Part shown: one piece after another, positions 17,133 to 25,267 of the stretch | Layout: each line of letters begins with the position of its first letter | Position numbering within the stretch: position 1 is the first letter of the stretch | NCBI GenBank assembly: GCA_903873705.1 | Contig: CAIQPK010000058.1 | Span: 1 to 51,989 of the forward strand | Reading direction: 5' to 3' | Origin: an uncultured Acidobacteriota bacterium | GTDB lineage: Bacteria > Acidobacteriota > Terriglobia > Terriglobales > Acidobacteriaceae | Length of the DNA: 51,989 nt | The notes under the pieces: generated by a model | What the model was told of the DNA's origin: nothing | Seen by the model: the letters and a program-made list of their open reading frames with translations, nothing else | Database searches by the model: none | Position numbers and translations under genes: made by a program

Positions 17133-18533
17133 ATGCAAATCGAACGCTTTTACCTCGGCTGCCTCGCTCACGCCTCCTACCTCGTCCACTCCGCCGGAGA
17201 AGCCGCCGTCATAGACCCCCAGCGCGACGTCGACATCTACATCGAAGCCGCCGCCCGCCTCAACCTCACCATCCGCTGGGTCATCGAAACCCACCTCCAC
17301 GCCGACTTCGTCTCCGGCCACCTCGAGCTCGCCGCCCGTACCGGCGCCACCATCGCCATCGGCGCCGGCTCTGGCGCCACCTTCCCCCACCGCGCGCTCC
17401 ACGATAGCGACGACTTCCCCCTCGGCCCCGACCTGCTCCGCGTCCTCTCCACCCCCGGCCACACCGAAGAGGGCATCTCCCTCGTCGTCATCGAAGCCCA
17501 CCACCCCACCGCCGTCTTCACCGGCGACACCCTCTTCATCGGCGACGTAGGCCGCCCCGACCTCTCTCCCACCAAAACACCCCAGGAACTAGCCTCCCTC
17601 CTCTACGACAGTCTCCACAACAAGCTCCTCACCCTGCCCGACGACACCGTCGTCTACCCCGCCCACGGCGCCGGCTCGCTCTGCGGTCGCAACCTCAGCA
17701 GCGCAGCCACCTCCACCATCGGCCGCGAACGCCGCACCAACTACGCCCTCCTCGCCCCCACCCGCGAACACTTCATTGACCTCCTCACCGGCGACCTCCC
17801 GCCCCGCCCCGCCTACTTTACCGACGAGGTCGCACTCAACCGCACCGGCGCTACGACCCTGGAAGACCTCCCCGCCGTCCCCGCCCTCACCCCCGACCAG
17901 GTCGCCCAGCAGGAAACCGATGGAGCCATCATCCTCGACACCCGCCCCATCCAGGACTTCGCCGCCGCCCACATCCCCGGATCCATCAACGTCGCCCTCG
18001 GCGGCCAGTTCGCCTCCTGGGCCGCCCGCATCCTCGGCGTCGACGCCCGCATCATCCTCGTAGCAGAAGACGAGGCCGCCCTCCACCAAGCCCGCCTCCG
18101 CCTCGCCCGAGTAGGCCTGGAGCGCGTGATCGGCTCCCTGCAGGGCTCCATCTACGCCTGGATCAACGCCAACAAGCCCGTAGAAGCCCTCACCCAGATC
18201 TCCGCCGCCGAAGTAGACCCCTGGACCAGCGAGTCCCCTTCCACCCGCACCATCATCGACGTCCGCGAACCCCACGAGCACGAAGCCGGAGCCATCCCCA
18301 ACTCCCTCAACATCCCCCTCCCCGACCTCCAATCCCGCCTCGCCGAGCTCCCCGCCAACAACACCCTCCTTGTCCACTGCAAAGGCGGCTACCGCAGCTC
18401 CACCGCCGCCAGCCTTCTACAGGCCGCCGGCTTCCCCAACGTAGTCAACCTCACCGGCGGCTACGACGCCTACACCCTGGCCCACACCCCCGAACCTCAA
18501 CCCGCACCCCAGCCAGAACCACGCCTTTCTTAG
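17133..18533 (+). CDS. Persulfide dioxygenase-like MBL protein fused to two rhodanese domains
   Basis: A 466-residue cytoplasmic protein. Residues 1-230 are a metallo-beta-lactamase fold with THLHADFVSGH (53-63) and later His and Asp ligands (TPGHTEE, FTGDTLFIGDVGRPDL), as in ETHE1/Blh persulfide dioxygenases. Two rhodanese domains follow. The first (about 240-335) has no cysteine in its active loop and is presumably structural. The second (about 360-455) has the active cysteine Cys416 in CKGGYRS. Such fusions oxidise glutathione or protein persulfide to sulfite and pass sulfur to thiosulfate. AAGGA precedes the ATG at 17133. Confidence 0.87.
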   Translation: MQIERFYLGCLAHASYLVHSAGEAAVIDPQRDVDIYIEAAARLNLTIRWVIETHLHADFVSGHLELAARTGATIAIGAGSGATFPHRALHDSDDFPLGPDLLRVLSTPGHTEEGISLVVIEAHHPTAVFTGDTLFIGDVGRPDLSPTKTPQELASLLYDSLHNKLLTLPDDTVVYPAHGAGSLCGRNLSSAATSTIGRERRTNYALLAPTREHFIDLLTGDLPPRPAYFTDEVALNRTGATTLEDLPAVPALTPDQVAQQETDGAIILDTRPIQDFAAAHIPGSINVALGGQFASWAARILGVDARIILVAEDEAALHQARLRLARVGLERVIGSLQGSIYAWINANKPVEALTQISAAEVDPWTSESPSTRTIIDVREPHEHEAGAIPNSLNIPLPDLQSRLAELPANNTLLVHCKGGYRSSTAASLLQAAGFPNVVNLTGGYDAYTLAHTPEPQPAPQPEPRLS

Positions 18534-18595
18534 ACAATTTCTCGATTGAGAAATTGTCATCCTGAGCGAAGCGAATGGACCTGCTTCACCGCCTT
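18533..18595. repeat. GACAATTTC hairpin plus TCATCCTGAGCGAAGCG repeat
   Basis: A perfect 11-bp stem (GACAATTTCTC at 18533-18543, GAGAAATTGTC at 18548-18558, loop GATT) is followed by ATCCTGAGCGAAGCGAATGG and ACCTGCTTC. It begins exactly at the end of the rhodanese fusion gene and could serve as its transcript end. The best relative in the window is at 38851, with the same stem; 35135 and 46869 share the downstream half. Confidence 0.8.
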
Positions 18596-18675
18596 TGCTT
18601 TCTCCCGTTCGTGCCGTTACTCTTCCCACCCACGCTCGCGTTTTCCCCACACCCTTTTCAGCTACAAAGGAACCC

Positions 18676-19047
18676 ATGCCTACCCGTCAGAACATCCCCG
18701 GCACCTCTCCCTACGAACCCATCATCGGCTTCTCCCGCGCCGTCCGCATCGGAAACGTTGTGCACGTCTCCGGAACCGGCCCCGTCGGCGCAGAGGACCT
18801 CTCCCCCGCCGAGCAGACTCGCACCGTCCTCGCCCTCATCGAAAAGGCCCTCCACCAGGCCGGTGCGACCTTTGAAGACGTCGTCCGCACCCGCATGTTC
18901 CTCGCCCACGTAGAAGACTGGGAAGAAATCGGCCGCGCCCACGGCGAAGTCTTCGCCACCATCCGCCCCGCCAGCACCATGGTCGTAGCCGCTCTCCTCA
19001 ACCCAAAGTGGCGCATTGAGATCGAAGCCGAAGCCGTTATCTCGTAA
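18676..19047 (+). CDS. RidA/YjgF family protein without the canonical arginine
   Basis: A 123-residue Rid-family protein. Typical parts are VHVSGTGPVG, FEDVVRTRMFLAHVEDW and the C-terminal IEIEAEAVIS. RidA deaminates reactive enamine/imine intermediates and needs an arginine in the PARS motif. Here the equivalent position reads RPASTMVVAALL, so the arginine is replaced by serine, and enamine deamination is doubtful. It belongs more likely to one of the Rid subfamilies of unknown role. The ATG at 18676 has AAAGGA upstream; the frame from 18595 is a read-through of the adjacent repeat region. Confidence 0.85.
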   Translation: MPTRQNIPGTSPYEPIIGFSRAVRIGNVVHVSGTGPVGAEDLSPAEQTRTVLALIEKALHQAGATFEDVVRTRMFLAHVEDWEEIGRAHGEVFATIRPASTMVVAALLNPKWRIEIEAEAVIS

Positions 19048-19179
19048 ATCCATATCGCAGCACGACACTCCAGGTAACACAAAAGTTGCTCAAAATAGTT
19101 ACTTTAGGTGTGGACACGGTGGTTACCCTCAGTTACTATGATTAGGAATTCCCCATACCTGATCGCCTCGGAGTCGTAG

Positions 19180-19785
19180 ATGAATAAGTCTCTCTTGCTG
19201 TGCCTTTGCGCTTGTTCCGCAGTACTCGCCCTACCCGCCAGCGCCACCACGCTGCTCAAAAACACCAACGTCAGCAGCACCTTCTCCATCGCCAACCCTC
19301 CCGGCATCGACACCTCTGTCACCCACACCTTCGGCACCACCACCAACATCGGCGTAGGAGCCGAGTTCGACGACACCACCAACCTCATTTCCGGTACCAC
19401 CACCGGACGCAACCCCAAGCCCTACTCCTACACCGACACCTACGTCGGCAGATTCGCTAACACCACCCTCACTGTGAACGGAACCTGCACCACCGTAACC
19501 AACAACGGCTGCAACCATGACACCGACCTGCCCTTCATGATGACATTCACCGACGCCGCATTCATCGGTCTCGCCATCACCGAAAACGCGGCCGTCACAG
19601 GCTACAGCTACTCCGTCCATTGGGACACGGTAACGGTCAACTTCGCTGGCGGCACCAACCCGGCCCCCTATAAGCTCAACTTCGCAGTCGCCCCGGTAGC
19701 CACACCTGAACCCGGGAGTCTCGCTCTCCTCGGCACCGGCCTCATCGGCACGCTCGGCGTCGTGCGCCGCCGCTTCAAAGCCTGA
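19180..19785 (+). CDS. PEP-CTERM sorting-domain protein
   Basis: A 201-residue exported protein. A signal peptide occupies the first 22 residues or so (NKSLLLCLCACSAVLALPAS). A Thr/Asn-rich beta-type body follows, and the tail is a PEP-CTERM sorting signal: TPEPGSLALLGTGLIGTL, then the basic RRRFKA. Such tails are processed by exosortase and direct proteins to the outer surface, often in biofilm formers. No exosortase gene is in the window. GGAG lies seven bases before the ATG, and a strong terminator follows the stop codon, so the gene is probably monocistronic. Confidence 0.88.
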   Translation: MNKSLLLCLCACSAVLALPASATTLLKNTNVSSTFSIANPPGIDTSVTHTFGTTTNIGVGAEFDDTTNLISGTTTGRNPKPYSYTDTYVGRFANTTLTVNGTCTTVTNNGCNHDTDLPFMMTFTDAAFIGLAITENAAVTGYSYSVHWDTVTVNFAGGTNPAPYKLNFAVAPVATPEPGSLALLGTGLIGTLGVVRRRFKA

Positions 19786-19807
19786 CCCGCACCAGCAACC
19801 CAACTCC

Positions 19808-19843
19808 AAAGAGGGGAGCCCAACGGCTCCCCTCTTTTTCTTT
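19808..19843 (+). terminator. Intrinsic terminator after the PEP-CTERM gene
   Basis: A perfect 10-bp stem GAGGGGAGCC (19811-19820) and GGCTCCCCTC (19825-19834), with loop CAAC, is followed by TTTTTCTTT. This is a textbook rho-independent terminator. Confidence 0.93.
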
Positions 19844-19931
19844 CCCCCACCCCCTAACCCTGGTCTCTACTTCGTTACCGACCGCGCATTTCCCATGTCA
19901 CCCATCGCTTCGCTGGTAGCATAATGTCTCC

Positions 19932-20399
19932 ATGTCCGCCCGTCGGCGCAACTCACTCCCAAAGACCGTCTTCATCGCCGGCCTTGTTGCCGGCACGTTG
20001 GACATCCTCGACCCCATCCTCTTCTACGGCATCCGCAGCCACACTTCCGCCACGCTCATCCTGCACTCCATCGCCGCAGCGCTGCTCGGCCCCTCCGCCT
20101 ACACCGGAGGACTACCCACCGCCGCTCTCGGCCTCGCCATCCACTTCACCATCGCCCTCTTCTGGGCCGCGCTCTACATCGTCAGCGCACGCGAGCTCCC
20201 CGCCCTCCGCCACTACGCGGTCCCCAGCGGCCTGCTTTATGGCGCGTTCATCTACATCGTCATGAACCACCTCGTCCTTCCCCACACCAAAACGCCACCG
20301 CACGGCCATCCCGCCGGCATCGTCCTGCTCAACGGAATCCTCGCTGCCGTCCTCTTGGTAGGACTCCCCATCTCCATCCTCAACCAGCGTTTAGCCTGA
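19932..20399 (+). CDS. Small integral membrane protein of unknown function
   Basis: A 155-residue protein with four hydrophobic segments: about 12-32, 40-60 with AALLG, 62-85 and 98-116, then 128-148. It carries a TLDILDPILFYG motif in the first span and a conserved-looking MNHLVLPH near the third loop. It resembles the small YagU/DUF1440-like membrane proteins, but I am not certain of the family. No enzymatic residues are evident. It lies 55 bases upstream of pgk on the same strand and could be co-transcribed with it. Confidence 0.7.
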   Translation: MSARRRNSLPKTVFIAGLVAGTLDILDPILFYGIRSHTSATLILHSIAAALLGPSAYTGGLPTAALGLAIHFTIALFWAALYIVSARELPALRHYAVPSGLLYGAFIYIVMNHLVLPHTKTPPHGHPAGIVLLNGILAAVLLVGLPISILNQRLA

Positions 20400-20454
20400 C
20401 CATCTGCACCGCCCCTTGCACAATCCACCACCCGGTCGGGTATGCTCTTCATCA

Positions 20455-21666
20455 ATGTCCAAACTTTCCATACGCGACCTCGATCTCGCCGGTAAACGTG
20501 TCCTCATCCGCGTCGACTTCAACGTGCCCCTCGCCAAAGACGGCAGCATCACCGACGACACGCGCATCCGCGAAACCATCCCCACCATCGAGTACGCGCT
20601 CCGCCGCAAGGCGAAGGTCATCCTCGCCGCGCACCTCGGACGCCCCAAGGGCCAGCGCGTCGACACCATGAGCCTCAAGCCCGTCGCCACACGCCTCCGC
20701 ATGTTGCTCGACCACATCCTCGACCCCGACGAAAACGTCGCCTTCTCCCCGGACTGCGTTGGCCCCATCGCACTCGAGCTCGCAAATAATCTCGAAGAGG
20801 GCCAGACCCTCCTGCTCGAGAACCTCCGCTTCCACGCCGAGGAAGAAGCCAACGACCCCGCCTTCGCCCAGCAGCTCGCTCTGCTCTGCGACGTCTACGT
20901 CAACGACGCCTTCGGCGCCGCCCACCGCGCCCACGCCTCCACCGAAGGCATCACCCACTTCGTCGCCCAATCCGCCGCCGGCCTGCTCATGGACCGCGAG
21001 CTCACCTACCTCTCCAAGGCCCTCACCGAACCCAACCGCCCCTTCATCGCCATCATCGGAGGCGCCAAGGTCTCCGACAAAATCAACGTCATCAACGCCC
21101 TGCTCGACCGCGTCGACGCTCTCCTCATCGGCGGTGGCATGGCTTACACCTTCCTCAACGCCCAGGGCCAGACCACCGGCAAATCCCTGCTCGAAGTCGA
21201 CAAAATTCCCATGGCCCGCGCCGCGCTCGATAAAGCCGCTGCCAACGGCGTCCGTCTCCTGCTCCCCGTCGACCACTGCCTCGCCAGCAAGTTCGCCGCC
21301 GACGCCAAAACCCAGATCTTCTCCGGCACCGACCCCTTCCCCGAAGAGTGGATGGCCCTCGACATCGGCCCCGAAACCATCAAGCTCTACTCCGCTGAAG
21401 TCGCTGAAGCCCTCACCATCGTCTGGAACGGTCCCATGGGCGTAGCCGAACTCTCCCCCTTCGCCAAGGGCACCAACGCCATCGCAAAGGCCATCGCAAA
21501 AAACGAAGACGCCATCTCCATCGTCGGTGGCGGAGACTCCGTCGCTGCCGTTAACAACTCCGGCGTAGCGGACAAGGTCACCCACATCTCCACGGGCGGT
21601 GGCGCCAGCCTTGAATTCCTCGAAGGCAAAACCCTCCCCGGAGTAGCCGCTCTAACCGATAAGTAA
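20455..21666 (+). CDS. pgk: Phosphoglycerate kinase
   Basis: A 403-residue enzyme that transfers phosphate from 1,3-bisphosphoglycerate to ADP in glycolysis. Diagnostic segments are [13 protein letters not shown] near 14-26, [45 protein letters not shown], and the C-terminal [11 protein letters not shown] with [13 protein letters not shown]. Length and order are normal. The ATG at 20455 starts the conserved sequence; the frame from 20416 adds nothing family-like. The stop codon touches the stop of the opposite-strand four-helix-bundle gene with no spacer. Confidence 0.97.
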   Translation: MSKLSIRDLDLAGKRVLIRVDFNVPLAKDGSITDDTRIRETIPTIEYALRRKAKVILAAHLGRPKGQRVDTMSLKPVATRLRMLLDHILDPDENVAFSPDCVGPIALELANNLEEGQTLLLENLRFHAEEEANDPAFAQQLALLCDVYVNDAFGAAHRAHASTEGITHFVAQSAAGLLMDRELTYLSKALTEPNRPFIAIIGGAKVSDKINVINALLDRVDALLIGGGMAYTFLNAQGQTTGKSLLEVDKIPMARAALDKAAANGVRLLLPVDHCLASKFAADAKTQIFSGTDPFPEEWMALDIGPETIKLYSAEVAEALTIVWNGPMGVAELSPFAKGTNAIAKAIAKNEDAISIVGGGDSVAAVNNSGVADKVTHISTGGGASLEFLEGKTLPGVAALTDK

Positions 21667-22014
21667 CTACGCTTTTTTGATCGAAGCGTGAATCGCCTTC
21701 CGCAGCGTAGCCGCCTGCAGCGCCAGCCGGTTATACATCGTCACTTTCACGTACTCCAGGTCCCGCGCCACCACCAGCAGGTACTCCACCTCCGTCACGC
21801 TCGACTTCGCACGCCGTAGGTCAGCCGCTACTTCCACAGCCTCGTCCTTGTTACAAGACTCCGCAATCCGCGTCGCCGTAGCCGTCCCCGCCCGGCAGAT
21901 CTGCATCGACAGCCCGAATCCTTCATGATCCGGAAACTCAGCCGTCTCTTTGTAAAGTTCCATAGCAAGAGCGTGAGCCCGCTTCCAAAGCTCCGAATTC
22001 TTGAACTCCTGCAT
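21667..22014 (-). CDS. Four-helix-bundle protein (23S rRNA intervening-sequence type)
   Basis: A 115-residue protein with the family signature: MQEFKNSELWKRAHALAMELYK at the start, FPDHEGFGLSMQICRAGTATATRIAES in the middle, and a final EVEYLLVVARDL...Y with basic end. These four-helix bundles were first seen encoded in rRNA intervening sequences and are widespread as free genes; their function is unknown. The ATG at 22014 follows GGGGAGA. The gene is antisense to, and lies exactly between, pgk and tpiA, which suggests insertion into an ancestral glycolytic operon. Confidence 0.88.
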   Translation of the reverse strand: MQEFKNSELWKRAHALAMELYKETAEFPDHEGFGLSMQICRAGTATATRIAESCNKDEAVEVAADLRRAKSSVTEVEYLLVVARDLEYVKVTMYNRLALQAATLRKAIHASIKKA

Positions 22015-22168
22015 ACCGTTCTCCCCATTGCCTTTCGCTCGACTGTATCGCTTTGGGCTTCCAATCTGGTTAACTAACCTCATACCCCAGCGAACATCGA
22101 ACAATCCCCCTTGCCAAGCACCGCCCGTCCTTCGTAATCTCTCCCTTCATCCTTCACCAGGAGAATCA

Positions 22169-22921
22169 ATGCGCAAACCATTTATCGCCGGCAACTGGAA
22201 GATGTACAAGACCCCCAAGGAATCACTCGCCTTTCTGGACGCATTTCTTCCCCTGGTAGAAGGACACACCCGCGACGAGATCGCACTCTTCCCCACCACC
22301 ACCTCCCTCTCCGCCGTCATCGACGGCCTCCACGGCTCCAACGTCCGCGGCGGAGCCCAGAACATGCACTGGCTCAACGAAGGCCCCTACACCGGCCAGA
22401 CATCGCCCACCATGCTCGTTTCAATAGGCTGCCGCCACGTCATTCTCGGCCACTCCGAGCAGCGTCTCTACTTCAACGAAACCTACGAGCGCGTCAATCT
22501 CAAGCTCAAAGCCGCCATCAACCACGGCATCACCCCCATCGTCTGCGTAGGCGAACTCCTCGCCGAACGAGAAGACCAGAAGACGGAAGAAGTCCTCCGC
22601 ACCCAACTCCGCGCTGCCCTCCGCAACATCTCGCCTTCAGAAGCCCGCCGCCTCATCATCGCCTACGAGCCCATCTGGGCCATCGGCACCGGCTCCACAG
22701 CCTCACCCGAGATCGCCGCCCAGGCACACGCTATCCTCCGCCACGAGCTCACCCACTGCTGCGGCGAAGCCACCGCTGACAACACCCGCATCCTCTACGG
22801 AGGCTCAGTCAAGCCCGAAAACATCAACGAGCTCATGGCCCAGGAGCAGATCGACGGCGTCCTCGTAGGCGGCGCCAGCCTCGTCCCCACCACCTTCGCC
22901 AACATCGTCCAGTACACCTAG
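22169..22921 (+). CDS. tpiA: Triosephosphate isomerase
   Basis: A 250-residue TIM-barrel enzyme that interconverts dihydroxyacetone phosphate and glyceraldehyde 3-phosphate. Expected residues are present: Asn and Lys in AGNWKMYK at the N-terminus, the catalytic histidine in LGHSEQR, the catalytic glutamate in AYEPIWAIGTG, and the phosphate-binding GGSVKPEN and LVGGASL. CAGGAG precedes the ATG at 22169. It is downstream of pgk on the same strand, separated by the antisense four-helix-bundle gene, and a terminator follows it. Confidence 0.97.
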   Translation: MRKPFIAGNWKMYKTPKESLAFLDAFLPLVEGHTRDEIALFPTTTSLSAVIDGLHGSNVRGGAQNMHWLNEGPYTGQTSPTMLVSIGCRHVILGHSEQRLYFNETYERVNLKLKAAINHGITPIVCVGELLAEREDQKTEEVLRTQLRAALRNISPSEARRLIIAYEPIWAIGTGSTASPEIAAQAHAILRHELTHCCGEATADNTRILYGGSVKPENINELMAQEQIDGVLVGGASLVPTTFANIVQYT

Positions 22922-22966
22922 TACTCTTGCAAACTACCAACCTGCAATATTCACCCCGAAAACAAA

Positions 22967-22998
22967 AAGGCCAGCCGCCAGGCTGGCCTTCGCTTTTG
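22967..22998 (+). terminator. Intrinsic terminator after tpiA
   Basis: A perfect 10-bp stem AAGGCCAGCC (22967-22976) and GGCTGGCCTT (22981-22990), with loop GCCA, is followed by CGCTTTTG. It lies between the convergent tpiA and lepB genes and could work from both sides. Confidence 0.85.
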
Positions 22999-23002
22999 CC
23001 TT

Positions 23003-23037
23003 ATTCACTACTCACTATTCACTACTCACTATTCACT
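23003..23037. repeat. 14-bp microsatellite between tpiA and lepB
   Basis: The unit ATTCACTACTCACT is present twice in full and once as a half (2.5 copies) directly before the lepB stop codon. It resembles the 7-bp ATTCCCT repeat at 28993. Confidence 0.8.
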
Positions 23038-23040
23038 GCC

Positions 23041-23652
23041 CTACCTAACGACTCCCGCCTGATCCACCGGCCAATAAACAAACGCCGCCCGCCCATAAAC
23101 CAGGTCCTTCGACACCGGACCGAAATCCCGGCTGTCGCTCGAAATCGAACGATGGTCGCCCATCATGAAGTACTTGCCATCCGGAATCACCGTCTGCTGC
23201 TGCGACCGGTCATCGGCAAACCGTGCCGGCACATAAGTCTCGGTCAGCATCTGGCCATTCACGTAAACCCGTCCATGATCGATCCGCAGCGTATCCCCCG
23301 GCAAGGCGATCACGCGCTTGATGTAGCTCTTGGTCGTGTCATACGGATAGTGAAACACCACCACATCCCCGCGCTGGATATGCTCGCCCACCAGCGACCC
23401 CGCCCACGAATAAGCAATCTTGTTGATCACCAGGCGATCCTGGTCTTCGAGCATCGGCAGCATGCTCGTGCCTTCCACCCTCACCGGCTGATAAAGAAAG
23501 AAAATAATAATGGCCGATACCACAAACGCCACCACCAGGTCCAACCCCAGCGACCGCATCATGCTGGGCACCCGCTCCGGCGCCGCCGGCGGCGTCAACT
23601 CCAACACCTCAACCTGCTCTGTAACCTGTTCTTCCACGTGGCCTCTACCCAC
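23041..23652 (-). CDS. lepB: Signal peptidase I
   Basis: A 203-residue membrane protease that removes signal peptides from exported proteins. The membrane span (about 34-54) is followed by the nucleophile Ser63 in EGTSMLP and the general base Lys112 in SYIKRVIALPGD. The downstream box reads GDHRSISSDSRDFGPV, with His where GDNR is common. The first GTG (23652) has no ribosome site; a GTG at codon 6 (23637) follows AGAGG and is the more likely start. The gene is small for the family but complete. Confidence 0.93.
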   Translation of the reverse strand: MGRGHVEEQVTEQVEVLELTPPAAPERVPSMMRSLGLDLVVAFVVSAIIIFFLYQPVRVEGTSMLPMLEDQDRLVINKIAYSWAGSLVGEHIQRGDVVVFHYPYDTTKSYIKRVIALPGDTLRIDHGRVYVNGQMLTETYVPARFADDRSQQQTVIPDGKYFMMGDHRSISSDSRDFGPVSKDLVYGRAAFVYWPVDQAGVVR

Positions 23653-23689
23653 AGTTTAGACGTTTTTCCCACTCCACCGTCACCCTTTT

Positions 23690-24109
23690 CACGCGGTCTC
23701 TACCCGCCGATAGGCGTCGCCGTATCCTTAGCCGTTGTCTCCGCCGTCGCCTTTGCCTTTTGCCGTTGCATTTGCCGTCGCATTTGCCGTTGCCGTTGCT
23801 CGAAGGTACCCCAAGGCTTCAGCCTTGGGTCTCATAGCCAGCCAACAAACCGGGCTTTAGCCCCTGGGGTATGCCCTCTCCGAGCGCCCCCAGAACTGTC
23901 AACCCCCACCCCCTCTGCAAAACTCCGAAAACCCCCATGAACACAGGCGATTCACGCCGAAAATACTTGGCGTAGTAACTCCCCCAACTAACTAAAATAG
24001 AAATAAGACTAAAAACAACCCGGTCATCCGGTCGAAACCGCAAGGTATCCCGATACTTCACCCCACAGAATCAACACTTGAGTACCAAAGTATAGGGGGG
24101 GCACCCCAC
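23690..24109. other. Gene-free, repeat-rich spacer
   Basis: Between lepB and the serine hydrolase, 23751-23801 is a degenerate GCCGTTGCATTT-type low-complexity run. 23805-23871 is a palindromic repeat described separately. 23872-24105 is an unusually A/T- and homopolymer-rich spacer with runs of C and a G7 run at 24095-24101. An 80-codon frame on the minus strand (23819-24061) is translated repeat and not a gene. Confidence 0.6.
23805..23871. repeat. TACCCCAAGGC / TTTAGCCCCTGGGGTA double-palindrome repeat, copy 1
   Basis: Two short hairpins, CCCAAGGCttcaGCCTTGGG and GGGCTttAGCCC followed by CTGGGGTA, are separated by a variable spacer; the outer TACCCC and GGGGTA ends are also complementary. 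A second copy with the same ends and a different middle is at 51506-51573. Confidence 0.85.
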
Positions 24110-25117
24110 CTACTTACCCAACCCTAACCCCGGCACCATCCCCTTGGGATCCAACCCACCCGGAGACCACGCCTCCACAATCGCCTTAGCCAGCTTCGCA
24201 ATCGTCACTTCGCCCTCATTGTCCACAGTCCACGAATGGTCAGCATTGTCATAAGTAAAAATCGCTAAGACCATCGGCCCGGACTTCCCCGCCACCAACG
24301 CCACATCCACCCGCACAGCATCCAGCGACCCGGTCTTCGAAGCCACCGTCTGATCGCCACCATTCTGCAAATAGCGAGGCACCGTCTCCCGATAAAACTG
24401 GCTCTTCAGCATCCCCAGCGCAGCGTCGCAAACCGCCTTATCACCGGCATCCATGGGCAGGAGCCTCACGCCGGCAGAGCCTCTCCCACCGGCACTGTAC
24501 TCAGGATTCTGCCGCAAACGGCACTCTCCAATCAACGAAATCAGCTCGCCAATCTCACGAGCCGTCGTCTTCCCCAGCCCAAACTTAGGCTGATCAGCCG
24601 GCATCGCCTCCGTCGCCGGAGCAAACACCTTCTTGTACAAATGAGTATTCTTCAACCCCAGCGCTTCCATCCGAGCATTCACCGGCCCCACCCCAAACCG
24701 GTCAATCGCCAGATTAGTAGCCGTGTTATCGCTCACGATCACCATGAACGTCAGCACATCCTTCAGCGTCAACGTCATCGGCGCATCGAAGAAATGCAGC
24801 ATCCCTGACCCACCCACAGCCTCCCCGGGCTTCAACGTAATCTTCTCGTCCCACTTCGCCCGACCTTCCCGCACCTCCACCATCGCGTGGTACAGCATCG
24901 CCAGCTTGATCACCGAAGCCGTCTGCACCGGAACATCCGCATCGATGCCGACGGTTCGCCCTTTACCGATCTCCGCAGCCCACAATGCGACCTTCCCATG
25001 ATGCGCCGCCGCAATCGCCTCCACCCGCTTCTGCAGCGCCTCATCCTGCGCATGCGCCACACCACCCAGCCCCACCACCAACCCCAACCCCACCACCCAG
25101 CCCCGCCACATACCCAT
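24110..25117 (-). CDS. Class A beta-lactamase-fold serine hydrolase, secreted
   Basis: 335 residues from the ATG at 25117, which follows GGAGAGG; the frame is open further to 25231. A signal peptide (MGMWRGWVVGLGLVVGL...AHA) leads to the fold. Three active-site boxes are present: S68-VIK, S129-DN and K261-TG. The omega-loop glutamate motif (RxExxLN) is absent, and the segment after TREIGEL carries extra Gly/Arg-rich residues (about 200-222). True beta-lactamase activity is therefore doubtful, and a DD-peptidase or esterase-like role is possible. Divergence from murQ suggests a link to peptidoglycan turnover. Confidence 0.82.
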   Translation of the reverse strand: MGMWRGWVVGLGLVVGLGGVAHAQDEALQKRVEAIAAAHHGKVALWAAEIGKGRTVGIDADVPVQTASVIKLAMLYHAMVEVREGRAKWDEKITLKPGEAVGGSGMLHFFDAPMTLTLKDVLTFMVIVSDNTATNLAIDRFGVGPVNARMEALGLKNTHLYKKVFAPATEAMPADQPKFGLGKTTAREIGELISLIGECRLRQNPEYSAGGRGSAGVRLLPMDAGDKAVCDAALGMLKSQFYRETVPRYLQNGGDQTVASKTGSLDAVRVDVALVAGKSGPMVLAIFTYDNADHSWTVDNEGEVTIAKLAKAIVEAWSPGGLDPKGMVPGLGLGK

Positions 25118-25267
25118 AACTAAGCACCTCTCCATGCACCGCATCTTACATCCGCTCAAAGCTATGCGCGTCGCGCCAACATGCCCTATACTCGGTGCAT
25201 AACCCCCAGCACCACAATCTACGCAGAGCACCCCTGATTGAGCTAGAATGGATAAGCCCTCACGTTA

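Noticed and set aside
22927-23940. 337-codon plus-strand frame opposite lepB
   Set aside because: Antisense shadow of signal peptidase I that continues into repeats.
23819-24061. 80-codon minus-strand frame between lepB and the serine hydrolase
   Set aside because: Its C-terminal half (PQGLKPGLLAGYETQG) is the translated TACCCC repeat and the rest is spacer; no ribosome site or family.
24110-25117. Antibiotic resistance beta-lactamase
   Set aside because: The omega-loop Glu motif is missing and the context is cell-wall recycling, so a resistance call is not supported.
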